Part shown: positions 49,810 to 59,005 of the stretch, in pieces
How positions within the stretch are numbered: position 1 is the stretch's first letter
How the letters are laid out: the number at the start of each line of letters is the position of its first letter
NCBI GenBank assembly: GCA_046341775.1
Contig: JBKDQQ010000178.1
Location: 1 to 64,000 of the forward strand
Direction: 5' to 3'
Origin: SXXH01 sp041165735
GTDB taxonomy: Bacteria > Planctomycetota > UBA1135 > GCA-002686595
Length of the DNA stretch: 64,000 nucleotides
The notes under the pieces: model-generated
What the model saw: only the letters and a program-made list of their open reading frames with translations
Database searches by the model: none
Told to the model about the DNA's origin: nothing
Made by a program: the position numbers and the translations under genes

Positions 49810-51489
49810 CTAGTGGCCCAGCGCGAGGCCGTCCTTGCGCGATTCGCTCGCGCCGACCCACACCCCGCGCTCGCGGTCGCGCATGACGGCCTGGTAGCCG
49901 CCGTACTCGCCGTCGTTCCAACCGACCACGTGTCCGCGCCGCAGCAGCGCGCGCACGACCTCCCACTCGTGCCCGGCTTCGAGGTTGACCCGTCCGCCAT
50001 CGAGCATGCGCTCGCCGGTGGGCTCGCTCGAGCCTTCGTGCAGGATGCGCGGCGCGTCGCCGGCCTCCTGCAGGTCGAGGTCGAAGTCGACCAGGTTGAC
50101 CACGACCTGGGCGTGGCCTTGCGGCTGCATCGCGCCGCCCATCAGCGCGAAGGCTACCCACGGCTCGTCCGCGCGCGTCAGGATGCAGGGGATGATCGTG
50201 TGGAACGGCCGCTTGCCCGGCGCGTAGGTGTTGGCTCGTCCGCGCGCGAGGTCGAACATCTCGCCGCGGTTCTGCAGGACGAACCCATGGCCCGCCACCG
50301 CGACGCCGCTGCCCATGCCGCGATAGTTGCTCTGCACGAGGCTCACCATCAGGCCCGACTCGTCGGCCGCGGCGAGGCAGATGGTGTCGCCCTGTTCGAG
50401 CGCCGGGTTGCCCGCTTCGACGCGCTTGGCGCTCTTGGCGCCGATCAGCCCGGCGCGTTCGGCGCAGTAGTCGTCCGACACCAATCCCGCCACCGGCACG
50501 TCGACGAAGGCGGGATCGGCGTACCAGCGCGCGCGATCCTCGAAGGCGAGCTTCTTCGCCTCGACGAAGTGGTGGATCCAGGCCTCGCTCGCCCGGCCCA
50601 TGGCGCGCAGGTCGAAGCGCTCGAGCATGCCTAGGATCTGCAGCGCGGCGACGCCCTGCCCCGGCGGCGGCAGTTCCCACACGCGCACGCCGCGGTAGTC
50701 GAGCGACACCGGCGTGGTCCACGCTGCGCGGTGCGCCGCCAAGTCCTCGAGCGAGAGGTGTCCGCCCGCCGCGCGCGTGGAAGCGACGATGGCGCGCGCG
50801 GTCTCGCCCTCGTAGAAGCCCGCGCGACCCTCGCGCGCCACGCGCTCCAGCACCTTGGCGAGCCCGGGGTTCCTCCACAGTTCGCCCTTCTTCGGCGCGC
50901 GCCCGTCGAGCGTCATCTCGGCCACGAAGTTCGCCTCGCCGGACAAGCGCGCCACGCTGCGCTCCCAGTAGTGCGCGACGAGGTCGGCCACCGGCACGCC
51001 TTCCGTCGCGGCCTTGATCGCGGGCTCCAGCACCTTGGCGAGCGGCAGCTTGCCGTGGCGCGCGTGCAACGCGATCCAACCCTCCACGCAACCCGGGGTC
51101 GAGATGGGCAACGGGCCGAAGGAGGGGATGCGCGCGATGCCGCGCTCCTCGAACTCCTCGAGGCGCAGCCCGCGCGGCGACGCGCCGCTGCTCTCGAGGC
51201 CCTCGACGCGCTTCTCGCGCGGGTTCCAAGCCATGGCGAATAGGTCGCCGCCCACGCCGCATCCGGTCGGTTCCGCGACGCACAAGACCGCGTTGGCGGC
51301 GATGGCGGCGTCGGCCGCGCTGCCGCCCGCGCGCAGCATGTCGAGGCCGGCGAGCGTCGCCTGCGGGATGCTCGTGGCGATCATGCCGCGCGCGCCGTAG
51401 GCGACGCTCCTGGATTGGAAGCTCGAACCGGTGACGCGGTCCCCCGCGCAGGTGGCGACGAGGCTCGTGCAAAGCAACGCGGCGATCAT
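49810..51489 (-). CDS. ggt: Gamma-glutamyltransferase family Ntn hydrolase
   Basis: 559 residues from the ATG at 51489. Family stretches are GGSAADAAIAANAVLCVAEP, GCGVGGDLFAMAWN and FGPLPISTPGCVEGW. The autocatalytic Thr is T369 in EQGDTICLAAADESG (equivalent to T391 of the E. coli enzyme), which would split the precursor into large and small subunits. Downstream, GGAMQPQGHAQVVVNL matches the substrate-pocket glycines. The enzyme transfers or hydrolyses gamma-glutamyl groups from glutathione-like compounds, though relatives act as acylases, so the substrate is open. The N-terminus could be a weak signal peptide. It is 76 bp downstream of the propeller lipoprotein gene on the same strand. Confidence 0.88.
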   Translation of the reverse strand: MIAALLCTSLVATCAGDRVTGSSFQSRSVAYGARGMIATSIPQATLAGLDMLRAGGSAADAAIAANAVLCVAEPTGCGVGGDLFAMAWNPREKRVEGLESSGASPRGLRLEEFEERGIARIPSFGPLPISTPGCVEGWIALHARHGKLPLAKVLEPAIKAATEGVPVADLVAHYWERSVARLSGEANFVAEMTLDGRAPKKGELWRNPGLAKVLERVAREGRAGFYEGETARAIVASTRAAGGHLSLEDLAAHRAAWTTPVSLDYRGVRVWELPPPGQGVAALQILGMLERFDLRAMGRASEAWIHHFVEAKKLAFEDRARWYADPAFVDVPVAGLVSDDYCAERAGLIGAKSAKRVEAGNPALEQGDTICLAAADESGLMVSLVQSNYRGMGSGVAVAGHGFVLQNRGEMFDLARGRANTYAPGKRPFHTIIPCILTRADEPWVAFALMGGAMQPQGHAQVVVNLVDFDLDLQEAGDAPRILHEGSSEPTGERMLDGGRVNLEAGHEWEVVRALLRRGHVVGWNDGEYGGYQAVMRDRERGVWVGASESRKDGLALGH

Positions 51490-51565
51490 GCTGGCCCTCC
51501 TTCGAGGACGAGGATGACCGCCGCGCGCGCGCGACGCCAGAGGCGGGGGCCGCGAACCGCGCGCT

Positions 51566-53965
51566 TCAGCGCGTGATGCCGGTCACCGCGAGTCCGGTCG
51601 GCTGCAGGCCGACCAGCACGTTGGACTGGTTGGCGAGCGTGCCGTCCTCCCGGATCATGTACGGCGTCATGTCGTCGCCGCCGGAGTTGAGCGCGTACAG
51701 CAGGTCGTTGCCCGGCGCGAGCGCCAAGGCCGCGGGGTTGGCGCCCGCGGTCGCGGCCCAACTGCCTGGTTCCAGCTCGCCCTCGGGGCCGATGCGGTTG
51801 CGCGTGACCATGCCGAGGCCCGCGCCGCCCTTGTAGGCGATGTAGCCCCACTTGCCGTCGGCGGAGAAGGCCACCGCGCAAGGCTCGGGACCGAAGGCCG
51901 GCGAAGCGTCGACGCGCGGCACCAGCGCGCCCGAGGCGCGCTCGATCTCGAAGCGCGCGACGAACCCGAGGTTGGGCATCGGCAGGTGCATCCAGCGCGC
52001 GGAAGGGTGGAAGGCGATCTGCGCGGGCATGTCGGCGAGCGCCATGGCCGCGCCGGCGAAGGCGAGGCCCGTGCGCGCGTCGGCGCGGTAGATGTTCAGC
52101 GCGGGCGCGGCTTCGCCCGCTCCGGCGACGAGCACGTAGATGAACTCGCCGGTCGGATCGACCGCCACTTGGCGCGGATGCGAGCCGGTCGCGCTGGCGC
52201 CGAGGTGCGTGCATTCGCCGCTGACCTGGTCGATGGCCCAAGCATGCAGCTTGCCGTTGCCTTCGACGCCCTCGTCGGCGACGCCGTAGAGGAAGCGGCC
52301 GGACAGCTCGGCGGTGATGTGGCGGATGCGGCCGAGGACCGACACGTCGCCCGTGCGCGGAGTCAACGCGCCGCTGATCGGGTCGACCGCGTAGCGCGAG
52401 ATCGTGCCGTCGGCGGAGTTGACCACGAAGGCGTGGCGCAGGCGCGCGTCGAGCACGACCGCGGAAGGCGTGCGCCCCGGCAGGTCCACCGCGCCGGAGT
52501 GGTCGACGCTGCCGTCGACGCCGTCGATGGTGTACGAGGAGACCTGCTCGGATTCGGCGGCGACCACGTGCACGAAGCACGGCAGCCAGGCGGCCGGGCG
52601 GTCGCCGACGGCGCAGCCGATCTTGTTCGGCGTGCCGCGCAGCGCGTAGCTCGTCTCCTTCCGCGGCGGCAGCGCGCCATCGCCCAGCTCCCAGCTCGAC
52701 AGCTCGCGCGAGCCGCGGCAGATCGAGAGCAGCCGATCGCCCAGCGTGTCGACGACCACCTGCACGGGCTCCTCGCCGGCGGGTTGGCTGGAGGTCTCGC
52801 TGGCTTGCAGCGTAGCCTCGTCGATGGCGAAGCTGCGCAAGCTGCCTTCGCCGCGCGCCACCGTGTACAGGCGCGGCTCGAAGGGGTGCACCGCCAGCGA
52901 GCACACGCCATCGCCGGCCTGCTTGAGCTGGATGCCGCTCAAGGCGCCCGCGTCGTCGTAGCCGAGCACGACGAAGGCGTCGAAGGCCTCGAGCGTGGCG
53001 TAGAGCACCTGGCGTCGCGGGTCGGCGACGATCGAGGTCGGCCGGCCGCCATAGAGCTTGAACGGCTGGCCGCGCGGCACGAGCGCGCCGCGCGAGCCGA
53101 CCGCGTAGGTCTGCACGGTGCTGCCCGCGCCGTTCCCCGGGGCGCCGGAGGAGGCGACGAACAGGAAGCGTCCACTGGCGTCGAAGACCAGCGAGCTCGG
53201 GCGCGTGCCCGTCGGCAGCGCGGCCTCGAGGCGCTCCAGCACGCCTTGGACGGGATCGAAGGAGAATCCGACGAGCAGGTCCTGCTCGAGGTCGACCGCG
53301 TACAGGAGCCGGCCGGCCGGATGGATGGCGAGCGCGTGCGGGCCGACGCCCAGCTCGTCGACGTCCACCTTCGTCAGGCGGCCGGATTCGACATCGAGGC
53401 TCCAGGTCGTGATGTTGCCGCTGGCCTCGTTGGGCGAGAAGGCCCAGTTGCCCAGGGGGTGCACGACGAGCTGGCCTGGCGCCGCTTCGCCCACCGAAGT
53501 GGCCGCGAAGTCGCGCCGCGCCAAGTCGCCGTCGAGCGCGTCGTAGGTGAAGGCGCTGATCGTGTCGTCCGCGTCCGAGCTGACGTACGCGAAGCGGATG
53601 GGATCGGCCACCGCCACGCGCAACGCGCGCTCGGCGACGCCGTGCGCGGAGGTGGCGCGCACCGTGTACCAAGCGCGCGGCGAGGCGGCCGTCGGCTGGC
53701 CGGAGAGCACGCCGGTGGCAGGGTCGAGGGCGAGGCCCGCGGGCAGCTCCGGCTCGACGGAGAAGCTCCACGCGGCGGGATCGATCTCCGGCGCCATCGG
53801 CGCGAGCGGCGCGCCGGTCGCGAGCACCAGATCCGCATCGGGATAGGCGAGCTCGAGCTCGGGGACGACGGGGGTGTCGCCGCCGCCGCCACCGCAGGCA
53901 GCGGCGAGCGTGGCGAGCAACAAGGCGTGGGCGTGCAGCGAAGGGCGGAAGGAGGCGGTGGTCAT
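51566..53965 (-). CDS. Lipoprotein with beta-propeller (lactonase-like) repeats
   Basis: 799 residues from the ATG at 53965. Lipoprotein signal ending LLATLAAAC, with C24 followed by GGGGG, a flexible tether. An Ig-like putative domain comes next (WSFSVEPELPAGLALDPATG and VLSGQPTAAS). Then about a dozen blades of a propeller of the lactonase/YVTN type, such as AYVSSDADDTISAFTYDALDG, LVVHPLGNWAFSPNEASGNI and FVVNSADGTISRYAVD. Two consecutive seven-bladed propellers would fit the length. It is likely membrane-tethered and exposed, binding carbohydrate or protein. Lactonase activity is not implied, since catalytic residues are not evident. It precedes the GGT gene on the same strand. Confidence 0.82.
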   Translation of the reverse strand: MTTASFRPSLHAHALLLATLAAACGGGGGDTPVVPELELAYPDADLVLATGAPLAPMAPEIDPAAWSFSVEPELPAGLALDPATGVLSGQPTAASPRAWYTVRATSAHGVAERALRVAVADPIRFAYVSSDADDTISAFTYDALDGDLARRDFAATSVGEAAPGQLVVHPLGNWAFSPNEASGNITTWSLDVESGRLTKVDVDELGVGPHALAIHPAGRLLYAVDLEQDLLVGFSFDPVQGVLERLEAALPTGTRPSSLVFDASGRFLFVASSGAPGNGAGSTVQTYAVGSRGALVPRGQPFKLYGGRPTSIVADPRRQVLYATLEAFDAFVVLGYDDAGALSGIQLKQAGDGVCSLAVHPFEPRLYTVARGEGSLRSFAIDEATLQASETSSQPAGEEPVQVVVDTLGDRLLSICRGSRELSSWELGDGALPPRKETSYALRGTPNKIGCAVGDRPAAWLPCFVHVVAAESEQVSSYTIDGVDGSVDHSGAVDLPGRTPSAVVLDARLRHAFVVNSADGTISRYAVDPISGALTPRTGDVSVLGRIRHITAELSGRFLYGVADEGVEGNGKLHAWAIDQVSGECTHLGASATGSHPRQVAVDPTGEFIYVLVAGAGEAAPALNIYRADARTGLAFAGAAMALADMPAQIAFHPSARWMHLPMPNLGFVARFEIERASGALVPRVDASPAFGPEPCAVAFSADGKWGYIAYKGGAGLGMVTRNRIGPEGELEPGSWAATAGANPAALALAPGNDLLYALNSGGDDMTPYMIREDGTLANQSNVLVGLQPTGLAVTGITR

Positions 53966-54425
53966 GGAGGTCAGGTCCCTAGTCGTCGGGCGAGGGGAGG
54001 CGGTCCCGCCGCCCGGCGTTGCGGTTGCCGGGGAACCTGGGCTTCGGGCGGGTGGTCTGCGAGTGATCCACCTGCTCCGATCCAGATTCGAGCAACGATA
54101 GCCGAGCCCCATGATTAAAGGAAAGTGCAAAACGATTGGTTTTGCTAAGTGGCTGTTTGACAGTCAGCTAAGTCGGAAAAGTGTTCGCTCTTGAACAGGG
54201 TTGCATCGCGACGCTGGCGCTTGGCGGGGGTCCTTGCAGTCAAGCAGGAAGCACTTTCCATGCAACCCTTGCCGCCGGCCGCCTCGCCGCGTGCCCGCCG
54301 GCGCGGACGCATGCCCGGGCGGTCGTCGACGCGCGAACGGACCCTGCGCCCGAGTCGCGAAGACGGGCGCCCCGCGCCCATCGCCGTGCCGGCGGCGCCG
54401 CCGATCCGAACTCGGGCCCCTGCGT
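53966..54425. other. Intergenic region with AT-rich block and nested repeats
   Basis: 460 bp without a gene, between the lipoprotein start and the 3' end of a UGM-like gene. Positions 54108-54192 are far more AT-rich than anything nearby. They hold a perfect hairpin GCAAAAC/GTTTTGC (54127-54145), a direct repeat GCTAAGT at 54144 and 54167 and a CTGT/ACAG palindrome between them (54153-54163). Wider inverted repeats GGAAAGTGC (54120) / GCACTTTCC (54251) and AGGGTTGCAT (54197) / ATGCAACCCT (54260) enclose the block. Probably the promoter/operator region of the lipoprotein gene, or the remnant of a small element. Confidence 0.5.
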
Positions 54426-55754
54426 TCAGGCGCCGGTCTGGCGCCGCTGCAGCAGCTTCTGCGCCAAGGCGCGGCTCTTGATCACGCACTGGTCGGAGTT
54501 GTCGTACTCGAACCGGCCGAAGCGGCCCAACTGCGTGATGCCGTGGCCTTCGAGCCACGACAAGGCGGCTTGACGCCGAGCGGCGTAGCCGTGGTCGAAC
54601 ACGACGTAGGCCTGCCGGATCTCGCTGCGATCCGTGAACAGCACTTCATCGCGCCGCGCGATGCCCGACTGCACCAGGCCTTCGACCACCTCGTGCTCGA
54701 GCTGCGCGCCGGGACAAGGCGCGCCCCCGCGCACCGTGACTTCGCACAGGAACGAGCTCTTGCCCGCCGGAGCGAGGTGCGGCGAGTAGTTCGACATGTA
54801 GGTCACGCGGTTGGCGGGACCCTGCGAAGCGTGCGGCAGGTAGATCCACGACAAGGGCGGGTGCTCCGGGCGGTCGAGGGCCACGAGGATGCACACGATG
54901 CCGTTGTATTCGAGCTCGCGGCAGGCGCGCGCCGCGTCGGACGGCATGGCGCGCACGATCGCGGGCATGTCCGTCAGCGACAGCGTCGAGACCACGCAGT
55001 CGTGCATGTCGCCGTCGACGCTCCATCCGGAGCCGGTCTTCTCGACGCATTCGACCCGATGGCCGAGCTTCACTCGCGCGGCGAGCCGTGCATGCAGCGC
55101 GTCCGTGATCGCCTGGAAGCCGCCTTGCAACGGATAGTGGAACACCGACTGGTGCGTGTAGCCCTCGGTGCGGATGCCCACCGAGGAGCGCAGCACGTCC
55201 TCGACCGGCGCGTCGGGGACGCGACCGGCGACCCAGTCCGAGGTCAGCTCGTGCATCGCGCGCTTCCAGACCTTCTCGTTGTACGGGTCCATGAAGTGCT
55301 CGGCGATGCCCGCGCCGAAGCGCCAGCGCACCCACGCGCCGAACTCCTGCGGCGCGCTCGTGCCGCGCGAGGCGCGGTCGTGCCACGCGTTGACGTAGCC
55401 GCGCAAGCACTCGAAGTTCGCCTCGGGCGGCAGGTCGCCGAGGCCGTTCTCGAACGGGTAGTTCACCCAGCGCTGGCCGTAGCGGATGCGCGTGTGTCGC
55501 TCGACGCTGGTGAAGCGCTCGCGGCCTCCGCCCTGGGCGAGGATCCACTCGAGCGCGGGCTTGTCCTTCGAATAGAGGATGTGGCCGCCGGAGACGTCGT
55601 ACGTGTAGCCGTCGACGGTCTTCGAACGGCACAAGCCGCCGGCCACGGGCGCGGACTCGTACAGGGTCAGGTCGTCCGCGGGCACGCCCCCTTCGACGAG
55701 GAAGCGGGCGAGCGACAAGCCGGACACGCCGGCGCCGAGGATGGCGATCTTCAC
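54426..55754 (-). CDS. UDP-galactopyranose-mutase-like FAD oxidoreductase
   Basis: 442 residues from the GTG at 55754, with GGAG 8 nt upstream. The nucleotide-binding motif is KIAILGAGVSGLSLARFL, followed by SGGHILYSKDKPALEWI and YGQRWVNYPFENGLGDLPPE. The FAD/NAD-binding family of UDP-galactopyranose mutase and protoporphyrinogen-oxidase-like enzymes shares MDPYNEKVWKRAMHELTSDW and PLQGGFQAITDALHARL. UGM makes UDP-galactofuranose for surface glycans, but related amine-oxidase-fold enzymes act on other substrates, so the reaction is not certain. It lies 49 bp after the RNase HII-like gene on the same strand. No glycan operon is next to it. Confidence 0.75.
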   Translation of the reverse strand: MKIAILGAGVSGLSLARFLVEGGVPADDLTLYESAPVAGGLCRSKTVDGYTYDVSGGHILYSKDKPALEWILAQGGGRERFTSVERHTRIRYGQRWVNYPFENGLGDLPPEANFECLRGYVNAWHDRASRGTSAPQEFGAWVRWRFGAGIAEHFMDPYNEKVWKRAMHELTSDWVAGRVPDAPVEDVLRSSVGIRTEGYTHQSVFHYPLQGGFQAITDALHARLAARVKLGHRVECVEKTGSGWSVDGDMHDCVVSTLSLTDMPAIVRAMPSDAARACRELEYNGIVCILVALDRPEHPPLSWIYLPHASQGPANRVTYMSNYSPHLAPAGKSSFLCEVTVRGGAPCPGAQLEHEVVEGLVQSGIARRDEVLFTDRSEIRQAYVVFDHGYAARRQAALSWLEGHGITQLGRFGRFEYDNSDQCVIKSRALAQKLLQRRQTGA

Positions 55755-55803
55755 GCAGGTGGCTCCATGCCTCGAACGAGGCGGGGAACAGGATAGCCGC
55801 GCC

Positions 55804-56853
55804 TCAGCGTGAGCGCACCAGACGCTCGCGCTCGATGCCGAGCGCCTCGAGCCGCTCGCGCATCGCCGCCAGCCAGCGGCGTCCGTCCTCGACGTAGCCC
55901 GCGGTGGGGGCGACCTCCGGAGCCAGGGCGCCGAAGTGGCGGTTGAAGGCGGCCATCGCGAGCTCGCGGGCGTGCTTCGCCCGGCACGAAGCCAACGCCA
56001 CCGGCAGCGCCAGCGACTCGGCGCGTTCGACGAAGCGCACTTCGGCGCGCCGGCCTTCGTCGTCCTCGAGCGCGTAGCGCGAATCGCCGGGTGTTTCCGC
56101 GAGCACGGCCACGCGCGCTCCCGGCAGGCCGTCGGAGAGCGGCCGCGCGTAGCGTGCGCGCCCGCCTTGGCGGTCGACCACGACGGACAGCCCCGTCGCG
56201 CCATGGTCGCGCCACAGGATGCGCAGCACGGCGGCGACCTCCTCGAAGGCGGTGGCGCCCTTCGACCCGGTGCGTTCGAAGGAGCGGTTCAGCTCCGCGG
56301 GCGTGGCGGCGCGCGAACCGAGCGCCACCAGCTCGATGCCTGCCGAGCGGGACCGCTCGACGAGCAGTCGAGCCATGTCGGCGCGCCAGGCGCGCTCCTT
56401 CGCGTCGAGCTCCTCCGGCGCGAGGTCGAGTCGCGCCGACGACCACCATGGCTCGCGCTCGAGTTCGTCGCTCCACAGCTCGCCCGCCGCGCGCGCGAAC
56501 CAGGCGCGCGCATCGACGGCTGGCGGCAGGCCGTGCAGCGCCTCGAAGCACTGCACCACGCGCTCCAGCCTGAGCGCGCCGCGCGTGGTGCGCGACCAGA
56601 CCTCCTTCGAGTCCGCCACCGCCAAGGCGTCCGACGCCGCCGGTTCGCGCGACACGGCGGGGGCGAGCTCGCTCCACAGGTCGACGAGGCGCGCGGGATC
56701 GTCGGCGCGGAAGGCGCACCAGCCCAGCGTGTAGGGCCCGAGCAGGGGACCGAGGCCGGCCTCGTCGATGCCCGCCACGACGCGCGCGCGCAGGGGCTCG
56801 CGTCGCGGCGACGCGAACAAGCCGGAGTCGTCGGCCTTGCGGCGCGCGGCCAT
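55804..56853 (-). CDS. Divergent RNase HII-like protein
   Basis: 349 residues from the ATG at 56853, much longer than RNase HII (about 200-230). The N-terminal core has VVAGIDEAGLGPLLGPYTLG, matching the GIDEAGRGPLAGP motif with catalytic D30 and E31. ADSKEVWSRTTRG matches the DSK motif. VVVDRQGGRARY (D227) and LPVALASCRAKHARELAMAA match the later acidic residue and the ASI-AKV-like helix. An insert of about 100 residues separates the second and third motifs. It probably cleaves RNA in RNA-DNA hybrids, but the insert and altered basic loop make another nucleic-acid substrate possible. It is 9 bp downstream of lgt, one operon. Confidence 0.7.
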   Translation of the reverse strand: MAARRKADDSGLFASPRREPLRARVVAGIDEAGLGPLLGPYTLGWCAFRADDPARLVDLWSELAPAVSREPAASDALAVADSKEVWSRTTRGALRLERVVQCFEALHGLPPAVDARAWFARAAGELWSDELEREPWWSSARLDLAPEELDAKERAWRADMARLLVERSRSAGIELVALGSRAATPAELNRSFERTGSKGATAFEEVAAVLRILWRDHGATGLSVVVDRQGGRARYARPLSDGLPGARVAVLAETPGDSRYALEDDEGRRAEVRFVERAESLALPVALASCRAKHARELAMAAFNRHFGALAPEVAPTAGYVEDGRRWLAAMRERLEALGIERERLVRSR

Positions 56854-56862
56854 GCCTGCGAC

Positions 56863-57726
56863 TCAGCCGGCGCGCCGCGCGTCGGGCAGCGGATCGCGCC
56901 GGCCGCGGCAGCGCCAGAGCATCGCGAGCGCGAACCCGCCGACCGCCAGCGACACCAGTTGCGAGGTGGAGATGGAGCCGTCGAACCACAAGCCGCGCAC
57001 CGCGTCGCCGCGCAGGAGCTCGACGAGGAAGCGCAGCACGCTGTAGGAAAGCAGCACGATCAGCGAGACCTGCCCGGCGTACTTGCGGTGCTTCAGCACC
57101 TGCCAGCCGATGAAGGCCACGACGAGCGCCTTGATGCTCATCAAGGGTTGCGTGGCCCACAGCTGCACTCCGGCGTTCTGCGCCCCGAAGAGGCTCTCGG
57201 CCGGCAGCGGATCGGGCACGCGCAGCGTCGCGGGGAACGGCAGCCAGCTCCACGACTCCGGCACGACCTTGCCATGGTCGTCGCCCACGAGCAGGCAACC
57301 GACGCGACCGACGGCCTGCCCGCAGAATCCCGCGACCAGGCCGAGGTCGAGCGCGTGCACCGACGCCACGCCGAGTTGGCGCGCGCGCCACATGCCGAGG
57401 CCGATGGCGCCGAGCATGCCGCCGTACATCACGAGCCCGCCCTGCCAGACGTAGAAGATCGAGAGCGGGTCCTCGAGGAAGCCTTGGCCGACCTGGCTCC
57501 CTTGCAGCGTCTCGACCACCACGTACATGGCGCGCGCGCCGAGGATCACGCCGAACACGATCCAGGTCGTGATCGAGGCGTAGCGCTGCGGATCGCCTTG
57601 CGGGTCCTCGCCGAAGCGCGCGGCGAGGCGTCCGAGGATCCACGAACCGAGCAGGAAGCCCAGCGCCACCATCGCGCCGAAGGCGCGCACCTTGAAGCCG
57701 GCGACCTCGAACAGGATCGGATGCAT
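56863..57726 (-). CDS. lgt: Prolipoprotein diacylglyceryl transferase Lgt
   Basis: 287 residues with seven hydrophobic helices. Lgt-type stretches are MHPILFEVAGFKVRAFGAMV, IFYVWQGGLVMYGGMLGAI and QAVGRVGCLLVGDDHGK. The last is the Lgt signature (GRxGNFxNxE-like) but with a Cys and acidic residues in place of the usual Asn. Lgt transfers diacylglycerol from phosphatidylglycerol to the lipobox cysteine; at least two lipoproteins are encoded nearby. The start ATG at 57726 is preceded directly by seven C on the coding strand, so no ribosome-binding site is visible and translation may be leaderless or weak. Divergent from the Pus10 gene, 181 bp. Confidence 0.85.
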   Translation of the reverse strand: MHPILFEVAGFKVRAFGAMVALGFLLGSWILGRLAARFGEDPQGDPQRYASITTWIVFGVILGARAMYVVVETLQGSQVGQGFLEDPLSIFYVWQGGLVMYGGMLGAIGLGMWRARQLGVASVHALDLGLVAGFCGQAVGRVGCLLVGDDHGKVVPESWSWLPFPATLRVPDPLPAESLFGAQNAGVQLWATQPLMSIKALVVAFIGWQVLKHRKYAGQVSLIVLLSYSVLRFLVELLRGDAVRGLWFDGSISTSQLVSLAVGGFALAMLWRCRGRRDPLPDARRAG

Positions 57727-57907
57727 GGGGGGGATGGTAGCCAGCGAGGGGCCGCGAAGCTCGCGCGTGCGCGCCGCGCCTCCGGCGGCTATCCTCTCCG
57801 CCCCGCACGCGGCCCGAGCCGCGCCGGCGCCGCCCCGTCCAGCGTGGAGGGGCGCAACGTTCGAGTCGTTGGGCGCCGTCCGGCACGGGCGGCGCGAGAG
57901 GATCGCC

Positions 57908-58885
57908 ATGCACGCAGACGCGCGAGGACCAGACGACGCAGCGGAGCCCGGCAAGGGCGCCGAAGAGGGCGGCGAGCTCGAGCTCGAGCTCGAGGGCCCG
58001 GCCGACGAGTCGGCCGCGGATCCGTCGCGCGCCGCGCGCCGCGCCGGACCGCGCGGTGGCGGCGAACCGCGACGTCCCGAGGTCAAGCTCTACATCGAGG
58101 GGCGCTACCGCAAACTGGTGCGGGACCTGCCGCAGACCGTGTTCTTCTGCCCGGAGTGCAAGGGCCACCCGCGCCGTCGCAGGAAGTGCGAGCGCTGCGA
58201 GGGTTTCGGCAAGCTGACGCGCGACTCGGTGCAGGAGCTCGTCGCGTGGGTCGCGGGCGGGTTCTACAAGACGCGCAAGCAGAAGTTCCACGGGGCGGGA
58301 CGCGAGGATGTCGACGTGCGCATGCTCGGCGCAGGCCGGCCGTTCGTGCTCGAGCTCGTCAATCCCAAGGTGCTCGACGTGGATCTGGCGGAGGTGGAGG
58401 CGGAGATCAACCGGCGCAACGCCGGTCGCCTCGAGGTGCGCGGCCTGCACCACGCCGACAAGTCGCGCGTGCGCTTCCTCAAGGAGACGCCGCATTCGAA
58501 GGAGTACGGCGTGCTGGTGGCGCTCGAGGCGCCGGTCGACGACGCGCGCCTCGCTGCGCTGGTCGGGCCGCGCCGCGCGATCGTGCAGCAGACGCCCGCG
58601 CGCGTCGCGCACCGGCGCGCCGACAAGGCGCGCGAACGTTGGATCGAGATCACCTCCGTCGAACGCCGCTCGGAGCTCGTCGTGCACGTCGTGATGCGCA
58701 CCGAGCACGGCACGTACGTGAAGGAGGCGGTCAACGGCGAGGGCGGCGCCACGCGGCCTTCCCTGGCCGAGCTGCTGGGCGTGCCCTGCCGTTGCGCGGA
58801 GCTCGACGTGCTGGAGATCCTCGACTTCGACGTGCCGGCGCCCGACGCCAAGCCGCGCGAGGAGCCGTTCGGCGCGGGATTGTGA
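57908..58885 (+). CDS. pus10: Pus10-type tRNA pseudouridine synthase (archaeal/eukaryotic family)
   Basis: 325 residues from the ATG at 57908, with AGAGG 8 nt upstream. After an acidic N-terminal 45 residues the sequence follows archaeal Pus10 closely: VKLYIEGRYRKLVRDLPQT, a zinc-type CPEC...CERCEG pair, then KFHGAGREDVDVRMLGAGRP with the catalytic Asp of the REDVDVR block, and TPARVAHRRADKARER near the C-terminus. Archaeal Pus10 makes pseudouridine 54/55 in tRNA in place of bacterial TruB. The full archaeal protein has an N-terminal THUMP domain, which is absent here, leaving the zinc and catalytic parts. Such proteins are normally confined to archaea and eukaryotes, so this bacterial gene probably came by transfer. 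Confidence 0.85.
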   Translation: MHADARGPDDAAEPGKGAEEGGELELELEGPADESAADPSRAARRAGPRGGGEPRRPEVKLYIEGRYRKLVRDLPQTVFFCPECKGHPRRRRKCERCEGFGKLTRDSVQELVAWVAGGFYKTRKQKFHGAGREDVDVRMLGAGRPFVLELVNPKVLDVDLAEVEAEINRRNAGRLEVRGLHHADKSRVRFLKETPHSKEYGVLVALEAPVDDARLAALVGPRRAIVQQTPARVAHRRADKARERWIEITSVERRSELVVHVVMRTEHGTYVKEAVNGEGGATRPSLAELLGVPCRCAELDVLEILDFDVPAPDAKPREEPFGAGL

Positions 58886-59005
58886 AGTCCACCGCGTCGT
58901 GAAGTCGACCGCTGGCGCCGCTGCGCGGTTCGCCCCGCGCGCGTCCGCGCCGCCCGGCCAGTGGATCCCCGGGCGCGCCCGGGGCGGGTATCCTTGGACT
59001 CCGCC

